Positions 16,218-25,633 of a stretch of DNA of 64,000 nt are shown in pieces. Source of the stretch: CAWHYG01 sp963833505. GTDB taxonomy: Bacteria; Eisenbacteria; RBG-16-71-46; CAIMUX01. Location of the stretch: assembly GCA_963833505.1 (NCBI GenBank), contig CAWHYG010000004.1, forward strand, positions 248,001 through 312,000, in the 5' to 3' direction. The notes under the pieces were generated by a model that was not told the DNA's origin, ran no database searches, and saw nothing but the letters and a program-made list of their open reading frames with translations. Both the position numbers and the translations under genes were made by a program. The stretch's first letter is position 1, and each line of letters starts with the position of its first letter.

Positions 16218-18755
16218 CTACGGCCTGGCGGGATAGATCTCCTGGTCGATCCCCAGCCCCTTGGAGTTCGGCGCCCGGCGCGTCAACCATTCGAGGTTGT
16301 TCCCGCGATCGGGACGCGACAGAGGATGCGCCTTGACGCCGGCGCTGTCGGACTCCTCCCACTGGTACACGTCCTGCCCTTGCGTGTCCATGAAGATGCC
16401 AATGGACTCGAGGTCGTCCCGGAAGGAACGAAACGGCGTGTACCGGGTGGCAGTGCCCATCGGCGGCGTGTCGGTCCAGCCGTTGGGCGGGCCTAGCAGC
16501 TCATAGCGCACGTGATAGACGTCGTTGCCGCGCCGGTCCCAGAAGAGCCCGATGGAGTTGAGGTCCGCCGAGCCGCCGCAGTGGCTCCGCCAGTAGTACT
16601 CGTCATTGCCGTCGCCGTCGATCGAAATGCCGATCGACCCGTCGCGCGCGTGTCCTTGATACTGGTTCACAGCCACGTCGTTGTCGACGTTGTAGCGATC
16701 ATCCCCGGATAGATCGACCTGGCATCCAATGGCGAAGTGGGCTCCCGCGCCCAGGGAGTACTTGCCGTTCCGGTAGGTGTCGTTGCCGCCGAGGTCTTCC
16801 AGGATGCCGAGCGACCACCAGTAGCCCGCTCCGTCGCTCCAGGCCGTGGCGTGATAGGAGTCGTCCCCGGCGCCGTCGACCAGAACGCCGATGCCTCCGG
16901 CCAGCGAGTGGCCGTCTCCAAGATCGGCGCGGCGTCCCTGGCCGACTCCCTGGGCCATGGACACCGAGAGACCGTTGTACAGAGGATCCGGATTTCCGTC
17001 GTCCCGCGCCAGGTAGGAATCATTCCCTTTCACATCGATCAGGAAGCCGGCGCCCAGCGTGCTGCCTAATCCCTGGGCGTCGTAGCCACAGACGTAGTGG
17101 TCATCTCCGGCCTGATCGACCAGCAGACCGACTCCGACCATGCCCATGCCTTCGCCCTCGTGGGTGTCCAGCGTGTAGGTGTCGTTCCCGCCGAAGTCCA
17201 TCAGGATCCCGGTCCCGAAACAGCCCATGCCCAGGCCGGCTTCGGCACAGCGATAGTGATCGTCGCCCGAAAGGTCGAAGATCGCCCCCAAGCCGAAAAG
17301 GCCGCAGGAGAGCGAAGCCGGCTCCGGACCGCCCTCGTAGGTGTCGTTGCCCGCCAGATCCAGAACCAGGCCGATCGGCTGAGTCCGGCCGAGCGGAACG
17401 CCGTGCACTCCCCGGTAGAGATCATCGCCGCCGAGGTCGAGCGTGAAGAAGGCCCGGTCGTCGATGGTGTCGCGGCCTGTGCCGAAGATGTGGACCGGAC
17501 CCAGAGGCGTCGTGAAACGGCAGCCTCGGAAGGCGGGCGGAATGGCATTCGCCGACGAATCGCCCGCTCCGGCGCGCTGGTACTCCCGTAACGCGCGCCG
17601 GAAATGCGCCAGGAAGACAACCGAGCCAAAAGCCATATAGTCGCGATCAAATCGATCCAGCATTTCGAGCGAGGTTCGGGAGAGCGTGGCGGGTTGGTCC
17701 AGACGGGCGTCCCGCCAAGGAGCCATCGCGAAGTGATAGCGGGCGGTCAGGGCGGCCGTGTCGGCGAATGCCCCTGCGGGAGCTTCGGAAGCCTGATTGC
17801 GTGCGCTCGCCTTGGAGTGCTTGCTCGGCGGCTTGGCCTGACCGCTTGCCGCCGAGGAATTCCCCGCCTCGAAGACCTGCGCGAAAACCGGGTCGTCATA
17901 GGCCTTCTCCAGCCAGGGCGCCGCGTCGTCAGCCCCGAGCACGATTCGGACCACCAATCTCTGGACTCGCAGTGGAAGCTGGGCGAAGGCCGCGCGCTCG
18001 GATGCCGCCAGCTCGTATGGATCGCCATGGACTTCAGTGTGCCGGAGATACGCCTCGAGCGCCTCGAGCGGAGAGGCCTGCTTGGGAACCCATTCGGGGC
18101 CCCAGGTCAGGCTGTCGGGCAAGGGGATGTTCCGGCCCGCCGACACGTCGGTCAGCGCGTAGGCGCGAGTGACCAGCTCCGCCGGATCCTGCGCGTTCTG
18201 GATCAGGTCCTCGGACAGTTTGCCGCTGAATCGCGGAATGGCACGGACGTCGTGAAAGAGATTCCGCACCGTGCGCAGGATGGAGTCGTCGTGCCCGTAA
18301 TTGGCCATCTCCTCGGTCGTGAAGCCGATTGGCCGGCCGGTGCGGCCCAGTTTCGCCAGGACCGCGTCCCAGAGGCTGTCCGGGATCGCCAGATCGGCCC
18401 GGGCTGGGCCTGGCCAGGACAGCCGCGGATACCCGGCGGCCGGGGCCGCGGCGTTCGGAGCTGACTTGGCTTTGACTGCCTTGCCCGAGGCCAGCTTGGC
18501 CGAGGCCGGCTTGCCCGAGGCCGCCTTGCCCGAGGCCGGCTTGCCCGGGGCAGCCTTGCTCGAGACCAGCTTGGCAGAGATCGGCTTGTCCGAGGTCGCC
18601 TTGTCCGGGGCCGCCGTGCTCGGGGCCATTGTGGCCAAGGCGTTGCGCCCGTTGCCGGCGCTAGTCGGACTTATCCAAGCAACCACGGGCCGGGAATCGA
18701 ACAGGGTTGCGATCAGAGCAATCAGGATCCAGGCGGACCAACGGACACGGTTCAC
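16218..18755 (-). CDS. Large secreted repeat protein with G-N-D-x-Y solenoid
   Basis: 845 residues from a GTG at 18755 that has AGGGGGG eight bases upstream; upstream sequence in frame is poor. A signal peptide (A-W-I-L-I-A-L-I-A-T-L-F) is followed by about 60 residues built from five-residue units of the type A-S-G-K-[AP] (encoded by 15-base GCTTGCCCGAGGCCG-like repeats). A helical domain covers about 100-430, with a second short run of K-P-P-S-K-H-S-K. From about residue 455 to 800 there are ten or more repeats of 30-40 residues carrying [GS]-[ND]-D-x-Y preceded by G-x-x-x-D, for example L-V-D-Q-A-G-D-D-H-Y and I-L-E-D-L-G-G-N-D-T-Y. The Asp/Gly pattern suggests calcium binding, but spacing differs from RTX nonapeptides. 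No sorting domain is seen. Function unknown. Confidence 0.8.
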   Translation of the reverse strand: MNRVRWSAWILIALIATLFDSRPVVAWISPTSAGNGRNALATMAPSTAAPDKATSDKPISAKLVSSKAAPGKPASGKAASGKPASAKLASGKAVKAKSAPNAAAPAAGYPRLSWPGPARADLAIPDSLWDAVLAKLGRTGRPIGFTTEEMANYGHDDSILRTVRNLFHDVRAIPRFSGKLSEDLIQNAQDPAELVTRAYALTDVSAGRNIPLPDSLTWGPEWVPKQASPLEALEAYLRHTEVHGDPYELAASERAAFAQLPLRVQRLVVRIVLGADDAAPWLEKAYDDPVFAQVFEAGNSSAASGQAKPPSKHSKASARNQASEAPAGAFADTAALTARYHFAMAPWRDARLDQPATLSRTSLEMLDRFDRDYMAFGSVVFLAHFRRALREYQRAGAGDSSANAIPPAFRGCRFTTPLGPVHIFGTGRDTIDDRAFFTLDLGGDDLYRGVHGVPLGRTQPIGLVLDLAGNDTYEGGPEPASLSCGLFGLGAIFDLSGDDHYRCAEAGLGMGCFGTGILMDFGGNDTYTLDTHEGEGMGMVGVGLLVDQAGDDHYVCGYDAQGLGSTLGAGFLIDVKGNDSYLARDDGNPDPLYNGLSVSMAQGVGQGRRADLGDGHSLAGGIGVLVDGAGDDSYHATAWSDGAGYWWSLGILEDLGGNDTYRNGKYSLGAGAHFAIGCQVDLSGDDRYNVDNDVAVNQYQGHARDGSIGISIDGDGNDEYYWRSHCGGSADLNSIGLFWDRRGNDVYHVRYELLGPPNGWTDTPPMGTATRYTPFRSFRDDLESIGIFMDTQGQDVYQWEESDSAGVKAHPLSRPDRGNNLEWLTRRAPNSKGLGIDQEIYPARP

Positions 18756-18985
18756 GACGGCACCCCCCTTCGGAGCATGGTTCTTTGACACGCCGAGAAT
18801 AGGACACTCGTCGGCACCCGGAAACCGCAAAGCTGCGGGTCGAACAGAGGCCGGATCGTCTTGCGGCCCGTCAGATCCGTTGACCACTGCGCCCCGACGT
18901 CTTTAGCCTGGGATGGACACGCCGCTCCCGGGACCGGGAGTTCGGGAACGTGAAACGATCGAAATCGTGAAACGGAGACAATCCC

Positions 18986-19495
18986 ATGAAGATGACCGAG
19001 TGGTTTTCTGCCCAGCTGGAGCGCGAGGGGCCGAAGACGCGGCGCGCCCTCGAGCGCGTGCCGACCGGACGCGACGACTGGAAGCCGCACGAGAAGTCGA
19101 TGCCTCTCGGCCAGCTGGCTGTCCTGGTCGCCACGATGCCGTCGTGGGTACCCATGATCGTCAGCCGCGACGATCTGGAGCTGAACCCGCCGGCGGGTTC
19201 GAACCCGCGTCCGCAGGTGAAGTGTGTGCCGTCCGATCTCATGTCGGCTCTCGACAGCGGGCTGGTCGAAGCACGCAACGTGCTGCAAACCGCCACCGAG
19301 GATCACCTGATGAAGCCCTGGCGGCTGATGGTCTCCGGCCAGGTGGTGAGCGAGGATCCACGGTACGTCGTGCTGCGAGACACGCTGATGCACTGGGCTC
19401 ATCACCGGGGTCAATTGACCGTCTATCTGAGGATGAACGGGGTGCCGATCCCTTCGATCTACGGGCCGACCGCGGATGAGCACTCGTTCGCTTGA
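18986..19495 (+). CDS. DinB-like four-helix protein
   Basis: 169 residues. The C-terminal motif H-W-A-H-H-R-G-Q-L-T-V-Y-L-R is characteristic of the DinB/YfiT family of metal-binding helical bundles, some of which are thiol transferases. The first family histidine, normally just before G-x-L-A near residue 40, is not obvious (S-M-P-L-G-Q-L-A), so the metal site may be incomplete. GAGAC upstream of the ATG is a weak Shine-Dalgarno. Stands alone. Confidence 0.85.
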   Translation: MKMTEWFSAQLEREGPKTRRALERVPTGRDDWKPHEKSMPLGQLAVLVATMPSWVPMIVSRDDLELNPPAGSNPRPQVKCVPSDLMSALDSGLVEARNVLQTATEDHLMKPWRLMVSGQVVSEDPRYVVLRDTLMHWAHHRGQLTVYLRMNGVPIPSIYGPTADEHSFA

Positions 19496-19535
19496 TCCCG
19501 TCGATCTACGGCCCGCGGATCAGCCCGAACTGGAC

Positions 19536-19564
19536 TTGACGACGGCTCCAGCGTCGCGTATAAT
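19536..19564 (+). promoter_or_regulatory. Strong sigma70-type promoter of the 19721 gene
   Basis: TTGACG, 17-base spacer, perfect TATAAT (19559-19564). Transcription would start near 19571, giving a 150-base leader. It is the best vegetative promoter in the window. Confidence 0.8.
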
Positions 19565-19570
19565 ACGGAC

Positions 19571-19720
19571 GGGTTTACCAAGACGCTTTTCGGGCTCGCA
19601 CCCTTTGTGAGAGTGTGAGCAAGCTCGGCTCCTTGTCCACGGCAGTCACGCCGGGCGCATCATTCCTGAGCCTGGCCCCTGGGCCGGGTCCCGCATGATG
19701 CGGACCGGGGAGGTGAAAAC
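19571..19720 (+). promoter_or_regulatory. Structured 5' leader
   Basis: The leader holds several helices: GCATCAT (about 19658) pairs with ATGATGC (about 19694), enclosing GGCCC-CT-GGGCC. It ends with GGGGAGGTG just before the ATG, so the outer helix could hide or expose the ribosome site. No known riboswitch family recognised. Confidence 0.4.
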
Positions 19721-20494
19721 ATGAGTCGGCGATTTGCTCTCATCCTGCTGTTGCTTGTCTGGGCGCCATCCGCGTTCGCCGTGCAGACGGCATCGGCGCC
19801 CAATGTCATCACTCCGAACCCGGGCTGGATCCACGGTCCGAGCCGGGCCACCATGGCTCTGCTCGAAACCACGACGACCGCTCTCGGCGGTGTGCTCAGC
19901 GCGCTGGGCTATGGCTACGACGAGTACCAGGGTCCTCCGTTCCCGACGAGCCTGTCCGGCTACACGGATGTGTTCCTTGGGATGGACGGCGGTCTGGTTG
20001 AGCCGTCTGACGTTCAGAACCTGGCCAACTACGCTTCGGCCGGCGGCCGGCTGCACTTCTTCGGCGGCACCTGCTGGCAGGACTACGTCAACGGGATGAA
20101 CACCTACCTGGTCCAGAACAACACCAGCAACTACTGCTGGACCGAGGTCGGCGGATATCCCGACGTCACGGTCGTCGATCCCGAGAACGGTCTGGCTTCG
20201 GGACTTCCGGCGACCTATGAGTTCACCAACCCGGCGGCGTCGTTCTATCAGTTCCGCGCCACCGACCCCGCCATCGCGGTCGCGTGCGACAACGGGGACG
20301 GCTACCACATGCTCTTCTCGAAGCGGATCGGTTCCGGCGACTTCGATTACTGCATCAACAGCTCTTACATCAGCTACTGGGCCGGCCAGGACCTGGCCTG
20401 GATGACCACGGTCGTCTCGAACATGCTCGTGTGCTGCGGCCCGGTCCCGGTACAGAGCGTGACCTGGGGGCGAATCAAGGTCACCTATCGGTAG
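19721..20494 (+). CDS. Secreted protein of unknown function (DUF/ThuA-like fold suspected)
   Basis: 257 residues, GGGGAGG Shine-Dalgarno, classic signal peptide (F-A-L-I-L-L-L-L-V-W-A-P-S-A-F-A). The mature part contains Y-T-D-V-F-L-G-M-D-G-G, L-A-N-Y-A-S-A-G-G-R-L-H-F-F-G-G and an end with Cys-Cys. The 'strand, then N-Y-x-x-x-G-G-x-L-x-F-x-G-G' arrangement is like glutamine-amidotransferase/ThuA-type folds of secreted proteins, without their catalytic Cys-His pair. Strong promoter upstream suggests high expression. Role unknown. Confidence 0.78.
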   Translation: MSRRFALILLLLVWAPSAFAVQTASAPNVITPNPGWIHGPSRATMALLETTTTALGGVLSALGYGYDEYQGPPFPTSLSGYTDVFLGMDGGLVEPSDVQNLANYASAGGRLHFFGGTCWQDYVNGMNTYLVQNNTSNYCWTEVGGYPDVTVVDPENGLASGLPATYEFTNPAASFYQFRATDPAIAVACDNGDGYHMLFSKRIGSGDFDYCINSSYISYWAGQDLAWMTTVVSNMLVCCGPVPVQSVTWGRIKVTYR

Positions 20495-20804
20495 ACGACT
20501 TCAAACCGCCGTCGCTTGACGGCAGCTCCACGACCTGGCCTGGACGACCACGGCCGTCACCAACATGATGGATCGCGAAGGAATCTCATCTCGCCGGACC
20601 TGCCGGACCAGGCTTCGTACCCCTTGCGGCCATCGTGGCTCGAGGACAGACCAACCGCCGCTCGCCCTCGCAAGGCCCTTGTCCCGCCATGATCTTGCTT
20701 CTAGACTAGTTCTCGATTCATCCGACAAGGACTCGCCTGGAACGCAGAGTACGGCGGTGGTTCTACCGGGTTGACCAGGGCGGGACCAGCAAGGGAGGCC
20801 GATT
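20495..20804 (+). other. Intergenic with a decayed copy of the previous gene's tail
   Basis: Bases 20531-20571 match 20389-20429 (the D-L-A-W-M-T-T-V-V-S-N-M part of the upstream gene) at about 34 of 41 positions, but no open frame surrounds them. This is a remnant of a tandem duplicate or a recombination scar. The rest holds no gene. A good Shine-Dalgarno AAGGGAGG sits at its right end for the kinase gene. Confidence 0.55.
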
Positions 20805-23559
20805 CTGGCCGAAGCCGCGCGATATCGGATCTGTGCGCGTCTTGGCGCCGGGGGCATGGGTGTCGTCTACCGCGCAGAAGACACCGTGCTGCTGAGGCCA
20901 GTTGCGCTCAAGATCATCACCAGCGGGCTGTCCAATGAACCACGCGGCCGCGCCCGGATCCTGCGTGAGGCGCGGGCGGCAGCCGCGCTCACGCACCCGA
21001 ACATCTGCACGATCTACGAAGCCGGTGAGCTTCCGGCAGGCACACCACTTCCCCCCGGTCCCGGAGCCGATGACCCGCCCGGATCTCTCCCGACCGGCGC
21101 CCCGTACCTCGCCATGGAGCTGGTCGAAGGCCAAACCCTCGATGCCCTGATCCGCGAGCGAGGCCCGTTCCCACTCCCCGAGCTCCTTGATATCGCCGTC
21201 CAGGTGTCCGAGGGACTCGCGGCCGCACACGGGCGCGGGATCGTCCACCGCGATCTCAAGCCCGGGAACGTGATGGTTACGGGGGACCGCCGGATCAAGA
21301 TCCTCGACTTCGGTCTGGCTCGTCTCCTCGCGCCGCGGCCGGTCGACACGGGCGGCTCCCCGCTTCTCGATGCGGACTCCCGCGACCTCGCCCGCGACGG
21401 ACAGGTCCTGGGCACCCTTGGCTATGTCTCGCCGGAGCGCGCACTGGGGAGGCCGGGAGCTTCCCAGACGGACGTCTTTTCCCTCGGGGTCATGCTCTAT
21501 GAGATGGCTTCGGGAATGCGTCCCTTCCGCGGGGAATCCACCACCGCGGTGCTGGCGAAGATCATCGAGGCCGAGCCTCAACCGCTCGTGCAGCTTCGAC
21601 CCGATCTTCCCCCCCGGCTTGCTGGCATCATCACCCGTTGCCTGAGGAAGACACCGGAGGAGCGCTACAACGACACGCGCGACCTGGTGGTCGCGCTGGG
21701 CGAGATCCGGGAGCGGAGCGTCCGGCGGAATGAGGTGCTGGAGGTCACGGCCCCGGTGCCGGCGCCCCCGCCACGGCAAGGCCCTGTGCCAAGACAGGGG
21801 CCGGCGACGCGCCGGATGCGGCGTGTCCTGCCGTGGATCGCGGGTACCGTGTTGCTTGGGGCTGCCATCGCCGTCACGTTGGCGCTCTCACACCGTCCTC
21901 CGGTGCAGGGCCGTCTCCGGACCTACCGCGTCACCGAAACGGCCGACGTCAAGTCCCCGGCGATCTCGCCGGACGGCAACTTCGTTGCCTTTGTTCGAAT
22001 GCGGCCTGGTCTCGGCGACGCCGCCTTCGTGCACGATCTGCGAACGGGAAGCGAGCTGGAGGTCTACCGCGGAGGCCTCATTGGGCCGGACCTCGGGTGG
22101 GCGCCCGACGGCTCCGAGCTGGCGCTCACCGTAAACTCACTGACCACGGGAAGATCCCAGACGCTGGTGGTTTCACTCTTGGGCGGACAGCCCAAGATCG
22201 TGAGCAACGAGTGTTTGGGCGCCCTGAGCTGGTCTCCTGACGGGAAACGAATCGTGGGCGCCGACGCGGACGGCCGCCTCGCGATCGTGGACAAAGCCTC
22301 TGGCACGCCAACCTACCTGAATAACCAGGAGCGGCATACCTGGATCGAGGGAACCGCCTGGTCTCCGCAGGGCCGTCTTGTCCTGCTCCATGCCCGCAAT
22401 GCGGCCGGGGCCTGGGAAGCATGGATTCTGCCTCTCGATGGCCATCGCGAATTCCGCCTCGAGGTCCCGCGCCTGGTCAGCAGCTGCCCCCAATGGTCGC
22501 CATTCTGGTAAGGCGATCTACTGGAGTGCTGATGGAGGTCTTTGGAAGCTACCTGTTGACTCGGAAAGCGGTCGGCCCGCGGGGCAGCCGGTCAAGCTGT
22601 CCGAGATAGGGATAGGCGGCAAGATCACAGTCTCGCGGGACGCAAAGAAGCTCGCGTATGTGGTCGATGCTCTCGCGGCCGAGCTCATGGTGATCCGTGT
22701 CGCCGACGACGGCGTCGCGTCCGCGCCCGAGGCCTGGTCATCGCAATCCCGCACCAACGTCGCAAGCTCGCCCCGGTACTCCCCCAACGGCACCTCCCTC
22801 GCCTTCGTTCGCAACACACCGGTTGGCGGCCATGGCGCATGCGCGGTGATGATCGCCGATCTCGCGACCCACACAGAGAGGGTCGTCCTGTCTGCGAGCG
22901 CGATCACTCAGATCGCATGGTCTCCCGATGGCTCGGAGATCCTCTGCCTTCTCAACCAGAGAGGCGTTGCTTCCATCCGACGGATCAATGTGGCCACGGC
23001 TGCGTCGCAGGGCCCCCTGGCGATCGACGCGCACCGGGAAATGGCATGGGCGGCGGGCGGCGGCGTGATCTACCAGCGGTCCGACAGGCGCAATTACACG
23101 CGGTTGGATCTGGACACCGGAGTCGGAAGGCCGCTCCTCGCCGAAGACGAAGTGGCAGTCTGGCAGATTCGCGCCGCCCCCGACGGCCGGTCCATCGCCT
23201 TTGCCAGAACTTCGGATCGGGCCTCCGGGATGTCGGTCTGTGTCGCGTCCATCGCCGACGGTACCGTGCGGGTGCTCTATCCGGGCCGAGCGGCCCCGGT
23301 CGGCTGGTCGGCCGATGGACGCCGGGTGTTCCTGGTGCGGGATGATCCCGACGAGGCGAAGGTCGGGAAGCGGGTTGAAGAGGTCGTGGCCTGTTCCGTC
23401 GAAAGCGGCAGGATCGAACCCGTGGCGCCGTTGCCCGGCATGGATTTCGGCTGGAGCGCGATTGACGTGAGCGCAGATGGCCGTCACATTGCCTATGCGC
23501 GAACAAGCACGCTCTCGGACGTATGGGTGGCGGAGGATTTCGATCCGGAGGTGCGCTGA
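20805..23559 (+). pseudogene. Ser/Thr protein kinase with PD40 propeller, one-base frameshift
   Basis: Two overlapping frames (to 22511, then through to 23559) encode one protein of about 917 residues if one T at 22503/22504 is ignored; the break falls in W-S-P-x-G-K-A-I-Y-W, a standard PD40 blade motif. The kinase domain is complete: G-A-G-G-M-G-V-V-Y, Lys36 in V-A-L-K, H-R-D-L-K-P-G-N, D-F-G and S-P-E-R. A membrane helix (I-A-G-T-V-L-L-G-A-A-I-A-V) separates it from a periplasmic propeller with repeats like I-S-P-D-G-N and W-S-P-D-G-K/S. The first in-frame ATG (20856) would cut off the Gly-rich loop. An in-frame TGA lies at 20772, and the only suitable start is CTG 20805 (or ATT 20802), six bases after GGGAGG. 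It probably senses an outside signal and phosphorylates proteins read by the FHA regulator next door. Either inactivated or an assembly error. Confidence 0.8.
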
Positions 23560-23600
23560 GGCCGGTACGACCCTTGCTTCTCTCCTCGCTCGGATGATTC

Positions 23601-25136
23601 ATGAGTCCTCCGGGCCAGGTCGTCACTCGGACGCGGGGAGAGCAGGCGGACATGGTCGGGCCGAAGAAAACTCCGGAGTTCCTGGGCCGCTTCCGGTTTC
23701 ACCGGGGTGCCGGTCGCGGTTCGGCCGCTCACCAGCGGGGTTTCGAATTCATGATGGGATTGTTCATCCGCCAGGGCCCGGGCAGTGGATCGTTTCTCCC
23801 TCTCGAGGCGGGGGAAAGCCCCTATGTGCTGGGCCGCTCGCCGGAAGCGACCATCCGGCTTGAAGGCGAGGGCGTCTCGCGCCGGCACGCAGAGATTGCC
23901 TATGCTCGCGGCCGCTGGATGGTGCGTGACCTCGGGAGCCGGAACGGCACCTTTGTGAACTCGCTCCCGGTGCGCGAGAGCGAGCTTTCGCCGCGGGACG
24001 TGATTGTCCTGGGAACGATTGAGCTTCTCGTCGTCCTGCGGGAGCCGGGCACTGAACCTCCCAGGACTCCGAACTGCGAGGACGCATCCGGCACGCTGCC
24101 GCTCGCCCTGACGCCGCTCGTCGGCCTGGTCGGCGAGAGCGGTTCCATGCAGGCCGTGCGTGATGCCATCCGCCGGGTGGCCCCCCTCGACGTGACCGTG
24201 GTGCTTCGCGGGGAGTCCGGAACCGGGAAAGAGCTGGTGGCGAGGGCCATCCATGCAGCGAGCACCCGCCGGGCGGGTCCTTTCGTGACGGTGAACTGCG
24301 CGGCCATCCCCGAGGCTCTCGTGGACAGCGAGCTCTTCGGTCACGAACGGGGCGCCTTCACCGGCGCGACTTCGGAACGCATGGGTCGATTCGAAGAGGT
24401 CTCCGGGGGGACCCTTTTTCTCGATGAAGTCGGTGACCTGCCCTTGGCGGTGCAGGCGAGCCTTCTCCGGGTGCTGGAGGACGGCATCCTGAGGCGCGTG
24501 GGAGGGAAAAAGGACCTGCGCGTGGACGTGCGCGTGGTGGCCGCGACGCATCGCGACCTGGAACGGGCCGTCCGCCGGGGCGGGTTCCGGAACGATCTCT
24601 ACCACCGCCTCAACGTCTTCGAAATCGCGATCCCGCCGCTGCGGGATCGGGTCGAGGACCTCCCGCTTCTTGCCGCTCATTTCTTCTCCGGGATCTCGGC
24701 CACGATCGGCTGCGCTCCTCTCCGGCTGTCGGACGAGGCGATGGCGCTCCTCCGTTCCCATCCCTGGCCGGGAAACGTCCGCGAACTTCGAAACGTGCTC
24801 GAGCGGGCCGCGATCAGCGCCCGTTCCGCCGTGATCGGGCCGGGGGATATCCAACTCGCGCCGCTTTCCCTCGCGATCGGGGAGAGTGAGGACCAGGACG
24901 CGGACAGCATCCCGGCCGCGAGCGGGAGCGCCTTCGGCAGCAGAACCGGTGCGAGCCCTCCCCGCGGCGAATCGCTGCCCGAGCATCTCACGCAACGGGA
25001 ACGCGACATCGTCAGGGCCGCCCTCGAAGCGTCGCACTGGAACCAGTCGGAGGCCGCCCGCCGGCTGGGCGTCTCGGAGTCGAAGATCCGGAAGTGCATC
25101 CGCCAGTACGGGATCGAACGCCCGGGGACGAAGTAG
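23601..25136 (+). CDS. FHA-domain sigma54 activator (NtrC-like bEBP)
   Basis: 511 residues from ATG 23601; ATG 23751, directly before the FHA domain, is an alternative start. FHA domain about 53-140 with Y-V-L-G-R-S, S-R-R-H-A and G-S-R-N-G-T: a phosphothreonine reader. AAA+ domain about 170-400: Walker A G-E-S-G-T-G-K-E, the sigma54-contact loop G-A-F-T-G-A, Walker B T-L-F-L-D-E and arginine fingers near F-R-N-D-L-Y-H-R. A Fis-type helix-turn-helix ends the protein (N-Q-S-E-A-A-R-R-L-G-V-S-E-S). All motifs needed for sigma54 activation are present, with FHA replacing the usual receiver domain. It follows the kinase by 41 bases, so kinase phosphorylation probably drives it. A sigma54 promoter and palindrome lie just downstream. 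Confidence 0.93.
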   Translation: MSPPGQVVTRTRGEQADMVGPKKTPEFLGRFRFHRGAGRGSAAHQRGFEFMMGLFIRQGPGSGSFLPLEAGESPYVLGRSPEATIRLEGEGVSRRHAEIAYARGRWMVRDLGSRNGTFVNSLPVRESELSPRDVIVLGTIELLVVLREPGTEPPRTPNCEDASGTLPLALTPLVGLVGESGSMQAVRDAIRRVAPLDVTVVLRGESGTGKELVARAIHAASTRRAGPFVTVNCAAIPEALVDSELFGHERGAFTGATSERMGRFEEVSGGTLFLDEVGDLPLAVQASLLRVLEDGILRRVGGKKDLRVDVRVVAATHRDLERAVRRGGFRNDLYHRLNVFEIAIPPLRDRVEDLPLLAAHFFSGISATIGCAPLRLSDEAMALLRSHPWPGNVRELRNVLERAAISARSAVIGPGDIQLAPLSLAIGESEDQDADSIPAASGSAFGSRTGASPPRGESLPEHLTQRERDIVRAALEASHWNQSEAARRLGVSESKIRKCIRQYGIERPGTK

Positions 25137-25375
25137 GCGAGGACCGACCGCGCCGCCTGGGGTGACGCGCCGTTCATGCTCGCCCGTGGATCGCGCCCTC
25201 TGTCGCACTGGGGCCCTGCAGGCTCGATGTGACATCTTGTCCGACGTTTGGCCGGGCGCACAGGTCCTCCGGGAAAAAACCTCTCAGACCGACCCTGCCG
25301 GTTACGAAAGTCCCATTGAGCCTGCCCCGGTTCGAAGCTCGCCTGTAAGCCTTCCGGCCCGTCCGATCGTACGAC

Positions 25376-25399
25376 CCATTCGTCCGCCTGGACGAATGG
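25376..25399. promoter_or_regulatory. Perfect palindrome, probable enhancer site for the FHA regulator
   Basis: Arms CCATTCGTCC and GGACGAATGG are exact inverted copies around GCCT. It lies about 170 bases before the expected start of transcription, within the usual range for sigma54 upstream activating sites. There is no T-run on either side, which argues against a terminator of the regulator gene. Confidence 0.65.
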
Positions 25400-25534
25400 T
25401 GCCGGCCAAGCCTGAAAGCAAGCGAGCCCCCTAACCCGCTCCGTAGCGCCCAACCTCCCTTCATGGTCGGAATCCCGCGCACGACAAGGCGCGGATGCAC
25501 CGGTTGCCCGCGGCCGTCAGCCGCATTCATTCCC

Positions 25535-25550
25535 TGGCACCCTGATTGCA
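25535..25550 (+). promoter_or_regulatory. Sigma54 (-24/-12) promoter
   Basis: TGGCAC-N5-TTGCA matches the sigma54 consensus at every conserved position, including GG and GC spaced ten bases apart. Transcription should begin near 25561, about 73 bases before the ATG at 25634. Confidence 0.75.
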
Positions 25551-25633
25551 AACAGAGCGTTCGAACCAGGCCTCCGCGGTACTGGTCACAAGGGTCATCG
25601 TTTTTCCAGAGGAGATCGAGAAGGAGGATGTCC

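Larger units (their letters stand above)
25137..25633 (+). promoter_or_regulatory. Long regulatory region before the FG-GAP gene
   Basis: 497 bases without a gene. It holds a perfect 10-4-10 palindrome at 25376-25399 and a consensus -24/-12 promoter at 25535-25550, about 135 bases apart. No sigma70 promoter stands out. This is the layout of a bEBP-controlled promoter: distal enhancer, room for looping by IHF, sigma54 core. Confidence 0.7.

Noticed and set aside
22490..22520. Programmed ribosomal frameshift in the kinase gene
   Set aside because: No slippery heptamer or downstream pseudoknot; the same CATTCTG context occurs in tolC in a different codon phase, which fits a sequence error better.
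25376..25399. The palindrome as a terminator of the regulator gene
   Set aside because: It lies 240 bases after the stop codon, has no T-run and is placed well for an enhancer; kept as regulatory.
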